From assembly GCA_907164885.2 (NCBI GenBank), contig OU015490.1:96884104-96948103 (forward strand): a stretch of DNA of 64,000 nucleotides, read 5' to 3'. The position numbers were made by a program, and so were the translations under genes. A model generated the notes under the pieces. The model was not told the DNA's origin. It was given only the letters and a program-made list of their open reading frames with translations, and did no database searches. Below, in pieces: positions 26,181-37,871 of the stretch (position 1 is its first letter; the number at the start of each line of letters is the position of its first letter). The DNA comes from Dolomedes plantarius. Its lineage: Eukaryota; Arthropoda; Arachnida; Araneae; Dolomedidae.

Positions 26181-27587
26181 ATATGGCAAGTATATATAAA
26201 TTTAAATTATAAATACATAATTTTTATAGCTTTATGCAACATTCTTCATAGAGTTCTCCCAAATGTTCCCCGAGCTCTTTCGCAGTGAGAAAAATGTCTT
26301 CATTTGGAATGAACTTTAAATAAGGTATTTGAACTATCATCCCGAAATCACAGTTTCGTATTTTACTTCATTAAGGTTCGCCTACGCTGAAGAGGCTGTG
26401 TTTGTGAAAAATTTCGATTTTTTTATTGCTGTCTTTAAGGCCAATGTTTTAGGATTCTAAAACTGACTTACTTTTATTCATACGATCATTGGATGAGAAC
26501 TTATGGCCAATTTTAAATACCGAAATCTGTATTAAATGACAGGAAGTAGCATATTTAAATGCGTTTTCTAGAAAACAAATTTTAAATTACTTTTGTGAAC
26601 GAGAAAGCTAATAGTTTTATAAAAAATTCAATATATTTTAATGAAATTTCGCAGTAGTGTTTTACATATTACTGACTATGTTTTGATTTAAAAGCTAAGC
26701 TATATGCGTTAATTTCATCATTCTACAGGTAACTGTGCTTAAAAAAAGATATTTGTTTCAAGAAAATCAGTGTATTTTCATTTATTTTAGTATATTTCAG
26801 GAATTTTTTGAAATTATTGAGCTTTTTCTGTAAATTGTTTCTCTCGTCTTTTTACACTTTGAAATATGGTTATGCATTCTGCCGCTCACTGTAAGAGACC
26901 AATTCTATTCGAGACATACGTGGAAAAACTCGACCAGAAGTAAGCTTTTCTACGTATAATTCACACGTATAATTCACCAGCTAATTCACAAGTATTTATT
27001 TATTCCACTAGCCACTTGAAACAATCCCTAATCTTAATTCTCTACCTCCTGATAAGTAGGTCTTTCTTTCACTTCAGGGGGTCTTTCTTTCACTTCATTT
27101 TTACAATTCGAGATGGACATTAACAGCGCTAAATTCAAAAACGCGTATCAATATTTATTGTAAAAAATATCTCCAGCTCTCGTCCTTGAGCCTATCATGC
27201 AGTGATTTCGACAGGACACAGGAAAAAAAAACCCTAAAATATCAGAATAAATGCAATCTAATGATAATAATCTAGTAATCTAATAATCTAATATTTTGAT
27301 ATCTGAATATAATCATCCAACCTACGTACAGTCACTTGCATCGTAAACGTAATACAACAGAAATGGTTATAATAAAAAACGAATTTATTAACGATAGAAA
27401 ACTAGTGTATTAGCCGATGATGTATTGACTGATATTATCTGATAATATGCATGTGAAATATCTGGTAGAAATTCTAATACTTGTAAGAAAGAGTGACTTC
27501 AATTGTTAAATTATATTTCCTTTCACGTGTCGGTACACATTTCGTATTGCATTAAATAAGCAAAGGGAAAATTTCGTGGCGTAACGA
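26181..27587. other. No recognisable gene
   Basis: AT-rich. A short direct repeat GGTCTTTCTTTCACTTCA occurs twice at about 27058 and 27080. Confidence 0.55.
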
Positions 27588-27612
27588 TATATATATATAT
27601 ATATATATATAC
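27588..27612. repeat. (TA)n tract at the left side of a MITE
   Basis: About 12 TA units ending near 27611. Confidence 0.9.
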
Positions 27613-27613
27613 A

Positions 27614-28615
27614 CAGTGGTACCTCGACTTCGTCGAGATACGAGTTACTCGATTACGAGTCAACTCGAGAAACTCGATTGCAACTTTTTCGAGATACGAG
27701 CATTCTCTAGGTAGATTTTTTGCTTCGAGTTACGAGCTAAAATTCGGGTTACGAGCAAATTTCAGGTATCCCACCGCTAGTTTGCCGCAGCGAATGCCAT
27801 GTTACGTGCTCATCAAATAAGAACACAATAAGCATATAATATTTACAGCCTTTATGTACAATTATTATTCAATTGCATACATATTTTTCTGAGACTAATA
27901 TTCAGTCTGAAACCGAGAGATTAACACTCAACAATTACCACCCGGGGCAGCTTGCTCTGCCCAAATTTGAGTCACCCTCTGAAACGAACAGCGCCCAACC
28001 TCTCTCGCAGATAATTTCAATTCCCTCCCCTACACTGGAACTCCTCAGGCGGTCTAGGGCAAGGAATGACCTTGGTCCTAAAATCGCATGCTCTCTCTCT
28101 TCTACGGATTCTGCGAAAACGTTCTTCGGATTCTCAGAAAGAAGAATCTGGACATTACAGCCACAGTGAACGATGCAACAATCCCCCAGCGTCCGTCTCA
28201 CTCGTTCATTTTAAGAGAGTAGCTGGTAATAAAGAACGAAAGTGAGGAACGCGGGGCGAAAAGGTAAAAAATCAACGAATAATATTTAATTTTTCAGTTC
28301 AGTCTTTCTCCTCCTCTTCCATCAGTATCTTCAAGTCTGATCTCCAAGGTAAATGTTGTACATTACTCTTAATAAAACAAATTTGTTTGCAGTACATTCT
28401 ATTGTATTGCGTTTTTATACAAATTTCGTTGTTTTAAAGCACATTTTTCTTATTTAAAAACATGTAACAAAAAATTGCGGTGTTTTGGGGCAGCCCGGAA
28501 CGAATTAATGGCATTTACATTCATTTCAATGGAGAAAATTGATTCGAGATACGAGTATTTCGAGTTACGAGCTCCGTTATGGAATGAATTAAACTCATAA
28601 TTCGAGGTACCACTG
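27614..28615. mobile_element. pogo/Tigger-type non-autonomous element, about 1 kb
   Basis: The ends are inverse copies: CAGTGGTACCTCGA at 27614 and TCGAGGTACCACTG ending at 28615, the second followed by TA. Subterminal zones repeat the words GAGATACGAG and TCGAGTTACGAG in both halves. The CAGTG...GGTACCTCGA ends next to TA are characteristic of pogo/Tigger elements. The central 270 bp (27930-28200) is open in both strands for about 90 codons but shows no transposase motif. The element would need a transposase from elsewhere. Confidence 0.85.
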
Positions 28616-28771
28616 TATATATATTTCTTACATTATATAGGGTTTCATATTTCATCGTATATGAAAAATGTTTATAAAAGGTATGTGTCCAGGATCGTCA
28701 GAATCTGCGAAAACCTATCCATTACTCGTCAATTACCCCGTAAGTACCATATTTATGAGCATTTCGGGTAC

Positions 28772-29353
<582 letters not shown>

Positions 29354-29454
29354 CTCGGCCATTAATTTCCAGGAGGGATCTAATAACTCCAGAAAATATT
29401 ACAGGAAATACGTACCCATTTAAAATTTCGAAGTAACTCCCCCCAAAGTATATA

Positions 29455-30757
29455 CAGAGGCTGTTCGCACATTTTTTAGACGATTTTAGTAAGCGCTAAT
29501 AAAAATTCGTTTGCTGCAAAAGAAATAATTGCAATTGTACTATGTTTTTAAAAGTCAAAATTATCGTCTAAGGCTTGAAAGTTTTGTTTTTATTCAAAAT
29601 GGCGTTTTTAACAAAGCAGTGGTTCGAAGGCTACATTTATGCTCTTTCCGAAGAGAAATATGCATACTCCGTTATCCAAAATCGATGTGAGAGTCATGGT
29701 TTTGTGATATCTAAAGCGTCGATAGGTAATATCGTCAACAAGAAAGGAAAAAAAACGTCAAATTGGAGCCTCAAGTGGGACAAAAATTCCAAACAAATAT
29801 CCAAGGCAAAAACGGACATCTTCAACTATTGCAAAGGTACGTTGTTTAATGTTAAAAGAAAATCCCCCTAGTCAAAGGACAGTTGCAAAATCATTAAAAT
29901 GTTCGGTGTCCACTGTAAACAAAATGATAAACGTTCATTTAAATCTTAAGAAAGTGAAACAACGCAATATGCATCGTTTTCTTCCAAATTATATCTCTGA
30001 ACGCAGGACACGCTGCAGAATTCTATATGAGAAACACTTATCCAAAGCAAAATGGGAAACAATTGTCACAATAGATGAATCATGGGTGTATTTAAATGAT
30101 TGCAACAAAAAAAAATCCATTTATTATCATAAAAGGGGAGAAAAAAATTTAAGTACATGGTTCAACGAATCGAAAGAAAGTTTTTCTAAGGGATTCATGA
30201 TTGTTGCTGGTTTTCCTTATAATGGCAAGTTAAAAATAAAGAGAGTGGAAAAAAATGTCAAGATTAACTCCAAATACTATCAGGGACATATTTTATCGCC
30301 AATTTTTCTGAATGAAATACCATCGCTTTACCCACAGTGCCATCAATCTGTGAGACTCCATCAGGACAAAGCTAGCAGTCACACATCAAAATCCACTGTA
30401 AATTTCCTAAAAGAAATGGAACAAAAAACTGGTATCAAGGCCATACCCTTCACTGATATCCCTACTAAATCTACCGATGTATCACCTATGGATATTTGTG
30501 CTTTCGGACTTTTAAAATCTGCATTATCCAAACGTCGTCCCAAAACTCTTACAGGACTCTGGAAAGCTGTTCAGGGGAAATCGGATAGAATACCTCTTCT
30601 GACACTTCAAAAGGCATTATTATCCTGGAAATTGTGGATCCGAAAGATAGTTCAGAATAAGGGATGTCAAATAGAACACTTAAAACACAAGAATTTTATG
30701 TAATTTAGTTTTGTGAATACAATATACATCGTCTAAAAAATGTGTGAACAGCCTCTG
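29455..30757 (+). mobile_element. DD41D mariner-type transposon, nearly intact
   Basis: 1303 bp flanked by TA on both sides. The terminal repeats are about 30 bp and almost identical: CAGAGGCTGTTCGCACATTT at the left and the inverse of CAGAGGCTGTTCACACATTT at the right, both continuing TTTAGACGAT. One transposase gene fills the element. A second, truncated copy lies at 63440-64000. Confidence 0.93.
29599..30703 (+). pseudogene. DD41D mariner-family transposase with a single frameshift
   Basis: The ATG at 29599 opens a frame starting MAFLTKQW, an N-terminal helix-turn-helix region. The frame slips at a run of eight A at 29748-29755; the second copy (63.9 kb) has one base fewer there. From that run onward the +1 frame is open to the TAA at 30703. 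Ignoring the slip, the enzyme is about 367 residues. The catalytic residues are in place: Asp in TIDESWVYL (codon at 30074), Asp in LHQDKASSH (30365) and Asp in SPMDICAFG (30491). Exactly 41 residues lie between the last two, making it DD41D rather than the DD34D of classic mariners. The product would cut and paste the element at TA. No other stop is present. The extra A could be a true mutation or a sequencing error. Confidence 0.9.
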
Positions 30758-31279
30758 TATACATGTAGATATATGTGCATATATGTATGAACATGAATAA
30801 TCTATGTCCATTCAAAATATCCCAGATTTCTCCACTCCCATGCCCTATATTGTCATGCTTATTCATTAAAAAATAAAGTTAAAATTAAATTAAGTTATAT
30901 AATGTTGATTATATCGATAAAAGGGAATAAATAGAAATGCGAAAAGAATGGCACCTTTTAAAATATGAAAAATAGGCTTATATCAAATATCGAGAGATTT
31001 GAGTACCTGATATAAATTTTACTTCCAAATTCTTTTTTAGAGGAAACTTCAAACAGCCATAAATCATTCTCGCCAATTCTTTGAAACAGCTTGATTGTTG
31101 AAAAGATTTATCGCTGTCAACTTTTTCCTTAAAATATCCCAACATGTTTCCTGACATGTTTTATCAGTTTTTATGCTTGAACTGCCCTGTATTCAACATT
31201 ATTATATCGTCGATCACTTTTAAATATGCGTTATAGGATCAAGCGACGAGGTAATTACAATTATTTAACTTTTAGGGAA
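30758..31279. other. AT-rich, nothing recognised
   Basis: No open frame or element end. Confidence 0.55.
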
Positions 31280-31846
31280 AACAAATCTGAAGATCCAATA
31301 AATACTATAAAAGTTCTTTATATTGGCCACAATTAGCATTTAATATACTAACTAGAATCATTTAAGATCGATCAACGAAAACACAATTTGTTTCGAGTAC
31401 GCGACGTATAAACTGCAAAGCAAAATTTCATCTTATGCACATGTTTCTCATAAAATTGTATATTTTAATTCAAGTATTTTTGTAAGATTTTCAAGTAAAG
31501 TGAAGTGATCAAAATTGGTTTTCTTAAAAAATAATAATGCGATTATTGAAAATTTAGATTAAAATAAAATTTTATTATGTATATATAAATAAAATATGTC
31601 AGAAACATGTTTACTGTCGTATCAGTAACAGAATTTTCAATTCTCAAAACTTTTTTTGTAATATATTTTGGCAAATTATCCCCAAAATACGATTGACATT
31701 TATAAACCCGAATATGATTGGCATTTATAAACCCGAATATGATTGACATCTTAAAACTGAAGAGACAATAAATACTATAAAAGTTCTTTATATTGACCAC
31801 AATTAGGGTTTCATATTGTATGCGGGGCAACTTGAGATCGATTAAC

Positions 31847-32031
31847 GTCCGTCTCTGAGGTGGGAGAGTGTACTATCAACCCAAATGTTGCCCCTGGGGT
31901 TGCTGGATCAAAATTGAGGTTGCAACTGGCTAGGCCGGACTCCGACCCTTGTATAAACCGGAGCAGAACACTTCAGCTCGAAGACAATTTGATCTGGAAC
32001 TTCCAGCCAGGAGGCACCAGAAACAACAAGA
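31847..32031 (+). mobile_element. 5'-truncated SINE with perfect 12-bp target-site duplication
   Basis: AGATCGATTAAC stands at 31835-31846 and at 32032-32043. Between them lies the body and tail of the same SINE family as at 20218 (GGTGGGAGAGTGTACTATC, CCGACCCTTGTATAAACCGG, CCAGCCAGGAGGCACCAG, AAACAACAAG). The tRNA-like head is missing. Truncation plus the perfect duplication indicates target-primed reverse transcription. Confidence 0.9.
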
Positions 32032-32263
32032 AGATCGATTAACTAAAACACAATTTGTTTCAAATACGAGAAAAACAAACTGCAAAGCAAACTTTCATTT
32101 TAGCCTACGTTTCACAAAAGAGAAATATTTCAGTTCAAGTTGTTCTTTTGTGGGATTTCAAAGTTAAGTAAAACGGACAAAATTTGTTTTCTAAAAAAAT
32201 TATTATACTACGTTCATTAAAAATTTAAACTAAAATGAAACTTTTTGATGCATATGTTTCTGG

Positions 32264-32311
32264 CATGTTTCTGGCATATTTCATATATCAATGAAATATG
32301 CCAGAAACATG
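32264..32311. repeat. Perfect 21-bp inverted repeat with 6-base loop
   Basis: Arms 32264-32284 and 32291-32311 are exact reverse complements (TTCTGGCATATTTCAT / ATGAAATATGCCAGAA) around ATATCA. It is present only in the second copy of the 470-bp duplication; the first copy has only the right arm sequence. Confidence 0.95.
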
Positions 32312-32416
32312 TTTACTGTCATATTAGTAACAGAAGTTTCAATCCTCAAATGCTTTTATTTTGTAATATATTTTGGCAAATTATCCCCAAAATACGATTG
32401 GCATTTATAAATACTT

Positions 32417-32946
32417 GAAATATATTATAATATTGAATTATCAGTAACCTAATATAAAATGCGAAGAAAAAATATTAAAGTGATAAAAAATTGTACATGC
32501 TTCAATAAATAACTTATGGAATAAGTAGTTTTATTTGACAATGCATACTAATCTTGTTACCAAAATACAATTATGAAAGAGCTCCTTATGTGGTTGTCAA
32601 GTCTTTAATTCAAACTCATAATCAAAGTGAACTTATTTTATAATATTTTCATCTTCGGTGTGATTACGTACAACTGAATTCTAATAGAAATACTCTACAT
32701 TCAAAATATTATATTTTATACGTATCTTTAAACTTCATGATGACATTCTACCCTGAGTTTCCATTTCATTCTTATCTTAGCTGCCTTGAATTTTGCCAAT
32801 CAAATGAGGACCACTGTATGTGGGATCATCATGCTTTTTTTATTAACTACAATAGCAAGCAATAACCAAAGACAAGATAAAATGTACAACAAGAAAACAA
32901 ACAAACAACAAGAGAAAAAATAAAAAAATCAAAGAAACAGAACGTA
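32417..32946. other. AT-rich, nothing recognised
   Basis: No supported feature. Confidence 0.55.
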
Positions 32947-32950
32947 TTAA

Positions 32951-33372
32951 GGTTTCTGTGTACGTACCCTATTGTATTCGCTCACATCATTGTTAACCTA
33001 TGGATAAAATGTGTCCAAGGATAGCCAACTTTGATTTCGAAATGTTTTAAAAAATTGTACTCCATTATAGAGAAAGACATTTTACACCTTTGGACACTTT
33101 TCGTTTTATAAAACAATACGATTAATACTTTTAAATTTAAATTATTCGGAGAAAAAATCTGTTATAGTGTGTTTTAAACGCTCATGAATAACGGTGATAA
33201 TAAACACTGACGAAATTTATAAAACGAATCGTGTTGCAAGGTGGAGAAAAGTTCATGCTACCTCAAAATACCATTTTTATTGGACAATCAGTATTTATGT
33301 AACTGTAGACGCATTTTCTCCATAGTTTAACATTGAGGTGAGCGAGTCTAATAGGGTTAGTACACAGCAGCC
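32951..33372. mobile_element. TTAA-flanked MITE, full-length copy
   Basis: 422 bp between TTAA at 32947-32950 and at 33373-33376. The right end reads AATAGGGTTAGTACACAGCAGCC and the left the inverse with changes (GGTTTCTGTGTACGTACCC). The middle matches the 17.8, 51.6 and 2.0 kb copies. Confidence 0.85.
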
Positions 33373-33458
33373 TTAATTAATCAATGCTTTTGCCGGTTAA
33401 TATCGGATACAGAGATCCCTAGTCGACAATACATGATAGGTCTGGAGGTGGGAAATTC

Positions 33459-34240
33459 CCATAACTTGTGACAAGAAAAGGATAAAATGCTAGGCTGTCT
33501 AGTGTAAGGTTAGATTCATTTAGTGTAAAAATATATATTTTTTAATTTAATTACGCCCACCTAAACTCTTTTAAGCATCCGGCACCTTGCAATCCAATAC
33601 TCAAAACACGTACCATTAACACGTAAAAATGGTACGTCTTGTAGAACAGGACAAGAAAAATTGTACTCCACAAACATTGAAAGCAGAAGTGCAAAAAACA
33701 CAATCCAGAGAGTCAGCAAGATCAAATCTAAAAAGGTAGGCCTGTAAATAATCATGTCTTGTTTCAAATCTGAAATAAACCACTCCAATAGATCTTGGCA
33801 GGAGGTACATATTTGTCTATTCAAAAAGGAAGACCATATTTCTATCAATGACCATAACTTGTGACAAGAAAAGGATAAAATGCTAGGCTGTCTAGTGTAA
33901 GGTTTAGATTCATTGATTGCAAAAATATATATTTTTTAATTTAATTACGCCCACCTAAACTCTTTTAAGCATCAGGCACCTTGCAATCCAATACTCAAAA
34001 CACGTACCATTAACACGTAAAAATGGTACGTGTTGTAGAACAGGACAAGAAAAATTATACTCCACAAACATTGAAAGCAGAAGTGCAAAAAACACAATCC
34101 AGAGAGTCAGCAAGAACAAATCTAAAAAGGTAGGCCTGCAAACAATCATGTCCTGTTTCAAGTCTGAAACAATCCACTCCAACAGCTCTTGGCAGGAGGT
34201 ACATATTTGCCTATTCAAAAAGAAAGACCATATTTTCCCA
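33459..34240. repeat. Tandem duplication, period 393 bp, carrying an open frame
   Basis: Copy 1 is 33459-33851 and copy 2 begins at 33852 (CCATAACTTGTGACAAGAAA starts both). Identity is high, with few or no length changes inside the coding-like part. Each copy contains the same minus-strand reading frame. Confidence 0.92.
33561..33848 (-). pseudogene. Upstream-truncated duplicate of the unknown membrane-protein-like frame
   Basis: Reads about 93 residues nearly matching the frame at 33955-34356, including ICTSCQDLLEW, SDLKQDM, the hydrophobic segment LILLTLWIVFFALLLSMF and the C-terminal WIARCRMLKRV followed by a stop. It lacks the N-terminal 40 residues of the other copy because the duplicated unit starts inside the frame. 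Most differences between the two copies change the amino acid, yet neither copy has a stop or frameshift. Function unknown. Confidence 0.45.
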
Positions 34241-34356
34241 ATGGTGACATCCCTGTAATGACAGAATCTGGCATGATGGACTCGCTCTCTAATAGTCCGT
34301 TTAATGTTTCTAAGAGGAACATGTGAGATTGTAAAAATATGACCATATTTATTCAA
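33955..34356 (-). CDS. Unrecognised open frame or terminal exon, membrane-protein-like
   Basis: 133 open codons ending at a TAG (33955). There is no ATG at the upstream end, so this is more likely an exon or fragment than a whole gene. On the minus strand two good 3' splice acceptors precede the conserved part: a pyrimidine-rich run ending TTCCTCTTAG near 34306 and TGTCATTACAG near 34251. Visible features are an Arg/Lys/His-rich start (LRNIKRTIRERVHHARF), a CTSC pair, one strong hydrophobic stretch (about 20 residues, FLLTLWIVFFALLLSMF) suited to a transmembrane helix, then cysteines in NFSCPVLQ, NGTCF and ARC. NGT could be an N-glycosylation site. A near copy of the C-terminal 93 residues follows in tandem. 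I do not recognise the family; it could be the last exon of a membrane protein or part of a mobile element. Confidence 0.4.
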   Translation of the reverse strand: MNKYGHIFTISHVPLRNIKRTIRERVHHARFCHYRDVTIGKIWSFFLNRQICTSCQELLEWIVSDLKQDMIVCRPTFLDLFLLTLWIVFFALLLSMFVEYNFSCPVLQHVPFLRVNGTCFEYWIARCLMLKRV

Positions 34357-34358
34357 TA

Positions 34359-34430
34359 CTAGCTGAAAACCCGCACTTCGCTACGGAGTACATTCAAATG
34401 AAATACAACGGTCAATGTACGCAATTAATG

Positions 34431-34503
<73 letters not shown>

Positions 34504-35175
34504 TAAATACAACGATCAATGTATGCAATTGGTGTAAAAAAAACAAAAAAAATATATTTATAAAAAACCATGAGGGATATTTTTATAGACAAAGTAATGT
34601 AAAAGAAAATATTCAAATTAAACATAATAGAACATACTAAAAAATATAGTATAGTTTGAAGAATATATCTTTTACTGTATTTTAATATTTTTTTGGATAA
34701 TGTCCAATCGTCTGCCGCATTAGAAAGAAATTTTTTTTTGTCTCTTTCGTTGTTATGAACGTGACGATAAATTAATTTAAAGTACGAGAAAAAAAAAAAG
34801 CGTGATCAGCATATAAGAAATTAAATTCTAAAAATTAATCTTTAAAAATTTACCAAAAATCAGAAAATGAAGGTAAAGATTCGAAAGAGATTTCATTTTA
34901 AAGAAATTTTTATGATCTTTCTCGTGATATAAATTTTATAACCTTCAAATTATTATTTTTAATGCAAACTTAAAAAAAGCTACTAAAACAGCTTAAAAAT
35001 TAAAATTTGAAAAATCAAGAAGAATTTTTCAAAAATCTTTCTTAGTGCACCCCTACACCATAAGAAGAGTCGCCATGCAAAATTTCAGTCCTTTAGATCC
35101 AGCGGTTTGGTCTGTGCGTTATATGTCAGTGAGTCAGTCAGTGAGTCTGTTACGGAACTGTTTTATATATATAGA
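34359..35175 (-). mobile_element. Non-autonomous Helitron, short copy
   Basis: On the minus strand it starts TCTATATATATAAAACAGTT (35175 downward) and ends with a short stem (CCGTA...TGCGG) followed by CTAG at 34362-34359, next to T. It matches the outer parts of the Helitron at 2953-5391, including CAGTCAGTGAGTC near the start and GCTACGGAGTACATTC near the end, and has a (TA)n tract (34436-34497) at the corresponding place. The base before the TC start is G rather than the expected A, probably a later mutation. No protein. Confidence 0.8.
34436..34497. repeat. (TA)n microsatellite inside the Helitron
   Basis: About 31 TA units; the same position in the other copy holds a much longer, invaded tract. 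Confidence 0.95.
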
Positions 35176-36010
35176 CTGTCATTAATTTAGTTTTCTTTGC
35201 TGGTAAATCCTTTCTTTGCTGTACATCTGTCTAATTTCCGAGATCATCATGCTTAGAGAGAGCAGTTTACATCCGCTGTTACAACGATTTTGTTGCTTGT
35301 AGTACAGTTTAAAATGCAAATTAATTAAAATGTAAGTTTTTCGGGATAATGAACCCCAAGGATTTATGGATCAGAAATCGGAAACCCGTAATATATGATC
35401 GTGCAATATGTGATGACAAACGATATTGTAAAAAAATGCCATATCCATATTTATGGTTAGTGTGCTATGCGTCAGTTAATTGCTTATTGATGCTTGCTTA
35501 TTTATCTTGCTTATTGATGCTTGCACTGAGCTCGAAATTACTTGCCCCAATCATCTGACTCTCATGAAGAAATTATGAGTTTCCAGTTAAAATCTAATAA
35601 TGTATCGGCTTCAATATAAAAAAAATCTTAATAATTTAAATCAAGTAAAAGTCCATTGCAACTGCTATCAATGAAGAAACGATTGCTAACCTCAGTAAAC
35701 ATGATGAAACAGGTAGAAAAAAATTCATACTGTTAATATATTCTCAGATAACTCTAATATTTACTGCAAAAACTTTTATTGAGGTTGCTCTTGGAAGAAA
35801 AAAAATTAATTTCATACGCATAACTCTGTTTATAATACATTCTTAAATATTTAATCTTATTACTTTCATTATCTTAATGCTAAACTAGTTTTATAAATCT
35901 TTATTACGAGTTCACTAATTTGATTCTCGATCATTTAACTTTAAAAAATTTTTGAAGTTCCTGCCATTTTTGTTCTTTTACACACACTCAGGTATACATA
36001 GGTGAGTGCA

Positions 36011-36074
<64 letters not shown>

Positions 36075-36290
36075 AACGTCATAGTTACATTTCGGTTGTT
36101 TTTTGCTATAGCTCTATGTATGATGCTGTTTAGGCATGTTATTTGATCTTTGGGTGCTAATGCACCTGTGTTTTTGTTCTTTTTGTGTTAGCTGCTAGGC
36201 TGCGCCATGCATATAGCTATAGTATTTGCAAACTTCAGATAAATGGCATATATATATATATATACACATATATATATATATATATATATA
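35176..36290. other. Mostly AT-rich, with (TA)n tracts
   Basis: (TA)n at 36012-36071 and at 36249-36290 (the latter with ACACAT interruptions). No supported gene. Confidence 0.6.
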
Positions 36291-37840
36291 CACTGCTCAA
36301 AACAATTTGGGGAGCACATGGTTTTAACGAAATTACGCAAATGCTTACACCGATAAGTAACATAAAATAAATCATCCATAATTTAAAGCCTAGCAGAAAA
36401 CAGAAGAAGAAAACTGCATATGCAAATCAAAGTTCATGACGTCAAAAACCAGAAAAAGAACATAAAGGCGGAAATTGGGATGTTGCCAAAACGTCTGTTT
36501 CACTGCCTTAACTGTGAAATTTGATTGCTCAGTTATTCTTTTTGAGAAAGGGTGACTTAAAAAACTCTCAACAACGTGATTTACCGGAATCCATGGCATG
36601 GCGTATTATAGGCAGACTTGAATCCGGGCAAACACAACGTAGTGTCGCGGACGCTGTTGGAGTCGACAGATGTGTCGTTGGAAGGGTGTGGAATCAATTC
36701 CAAGAAACAGGGAATGTTAGACGTCGACCAGGGAAAGGTCGGCCACGCGCCACCACAGCAACTGATGACCGGTTTCTACTGTTAACAGCTCCTCGAATCA
36801 GAACAGACAATGATACTCCGCTGCAAAGACAGTTGCTCTTGGTAACAGGACGAAGGGTGTCCTGCCAAACCGTACGTAATAGTCTTCATCAGGGAGGTCT
36901 CTATGCACGTAGGCCAATAGTCTGCATTCCGTTGACCTCACGCCACCGTGCGGCCCGAAGAAGATGGGCTGCTGAACATCGAGATTGCGAGCAACATGAT
37001 TGGAGCCATGTGCTGTTTACAGACGAGTCCCGATTCAGTCTGGAGTGTGACACCCGACGTGTTTTGGTATGGAGGGAAAGGGGCACTCGAAATAACCCCA
37101 CATTCGTTCGTGAAAGGTGACAATACCGACGAGCTGGTTTTATGGTATGGGGTGGGATCAGCATAGGTGGACGTACGGACCTGCATATCATTCGGAATGG
37201 TACTTTGACGGCCCGAAGGTATGCAGACGAGATACTGAGACCTCATTTCATACCTTACGCTGCAGCCATTGGAGATTCCTTTGTTTTCCAGCATGATAAT
37301 GCTAGACCGCATACAGCTCGTCATGTGGAGAACATGCTTGAAGCTGAAACAATACAGCGTATGGAATGACCAGCGTGATCTCCTGCCCTGAATCCAATCG
37401 AGCATGTTTGGGACATGCTCGGAAGACGCATTGCCGCGAGACCAAGGCCTCCTTTTACTCTCCGAGATTTGGAGATTGCACTTCTTGAGGAGTGGAACAG
37501 TATTCCCCAAAGTCTTATCGATAATATCATCTCATCCATTCAAAACAGGTGTGCAGCTGTCTTAGCTGTTCGAGGAGACCACACGCCATACTAAAAATCT
37601 TGCATCATTTCAAAACAATACTTTTTTTATCGTTTACATGTAACCAAATTGTTCCCCAAAATCTACTTTTCATGTTTTTTCAATATTTTCAAAGAATTAA
37701 AGCTTAATTACAAATTTTTTTACGTCTTTCTTTCTGTATAGCGCATTGATACGCGTGTACTATCCATTTTATGCCAATACGTGGCTATCTCGCACGGTTT
37801 TCTTAACTTCTTTGCTTGCTCCCCTAAATTTTGAGCAGCG
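36291..37840 (+). mobile_element. Tc1-type (DD34E) transposon, complete but inactivated
   Basis: 1550 bp set directly inside (TA)n. The ends are inverse: CACTGCTCAAAACAATTTGG at 36291, and the inverse of CGCTGCTCAAAATTTAGGGG ending at 37840; both continue GGAGCA. One transposase frame fills the middle. Confidence 0.93.
36521..37594 (+). pseudogene. Tc1-like DD34E transposase with three in-frame TGA codons
   Basis: One reading frame runs from about 36521 to the TAA at 37592-37594 (about 357 codons), with no frameshift but three TGA stops at 37118, 37367 and 37379. The first half holds the paired helix-turn-helix region: DLPESMAWRIIGRLESGQTQ, then RRRPGKGRPRATT with the GRPR AT-hook-like motif. 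The catalytic triad is visible: Asp in FTDESRFSL (about 37022), Asp in FQHDNARPH (about 37296) and Glu in NPIEHVWD (about 37400), with 34 residues between the last two. The second and third TGA fall where relatives have Trp and Arg (MEW PAR SP..NPIEH), consistent with single transitions. No clear ATG stands at the start, so the initiation codon may also be lost. Confidence 0.92.

Positions 37841-37841
<1 letters not shown>

Positions 37842-37868
<27 letters not shown>
37842..37868. repeat. (TA)n tract between Tc1 and an LTR
   Basis: About 13 TA units. Confidence 0.9.

Positions 37869-37871
<3 letters not shown>

Larger units (their letters stand above)
31280..32416. repeat. Tandem duplication, period 470 bp, second copy carrying a SINE
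   Basis: AATAAATACTATAAAAGTTC recurs at about 31297 and 31767, and the two copies stay alignable for 470 bp (landmarks ACACAATTTGTTTC, CTGCAAAGCAAA, GAAACATGTTTACTGTC, TTTTGGCAAATTATCCCC). The second copy is about 197 bp longer only because of the SINE with its target duplication. A shorter direct duplication of GATTGGCATTTATAAACCCG-like sequence is at 31690-31745. Confidence 0.85.

Noticed and set aside
27873..28201. Transposase in the 27.6-kb pogo-type element
   Set aside because: Both strands are open for about 90 codons, but neither shows DDE or helix-turn-helix motifs.
36901..37539. Minus-strand frames of up to 190 codons
   Set aside because: They run antisense to the Tc1 transposase, whose catalytic motifs are on the plus strand.
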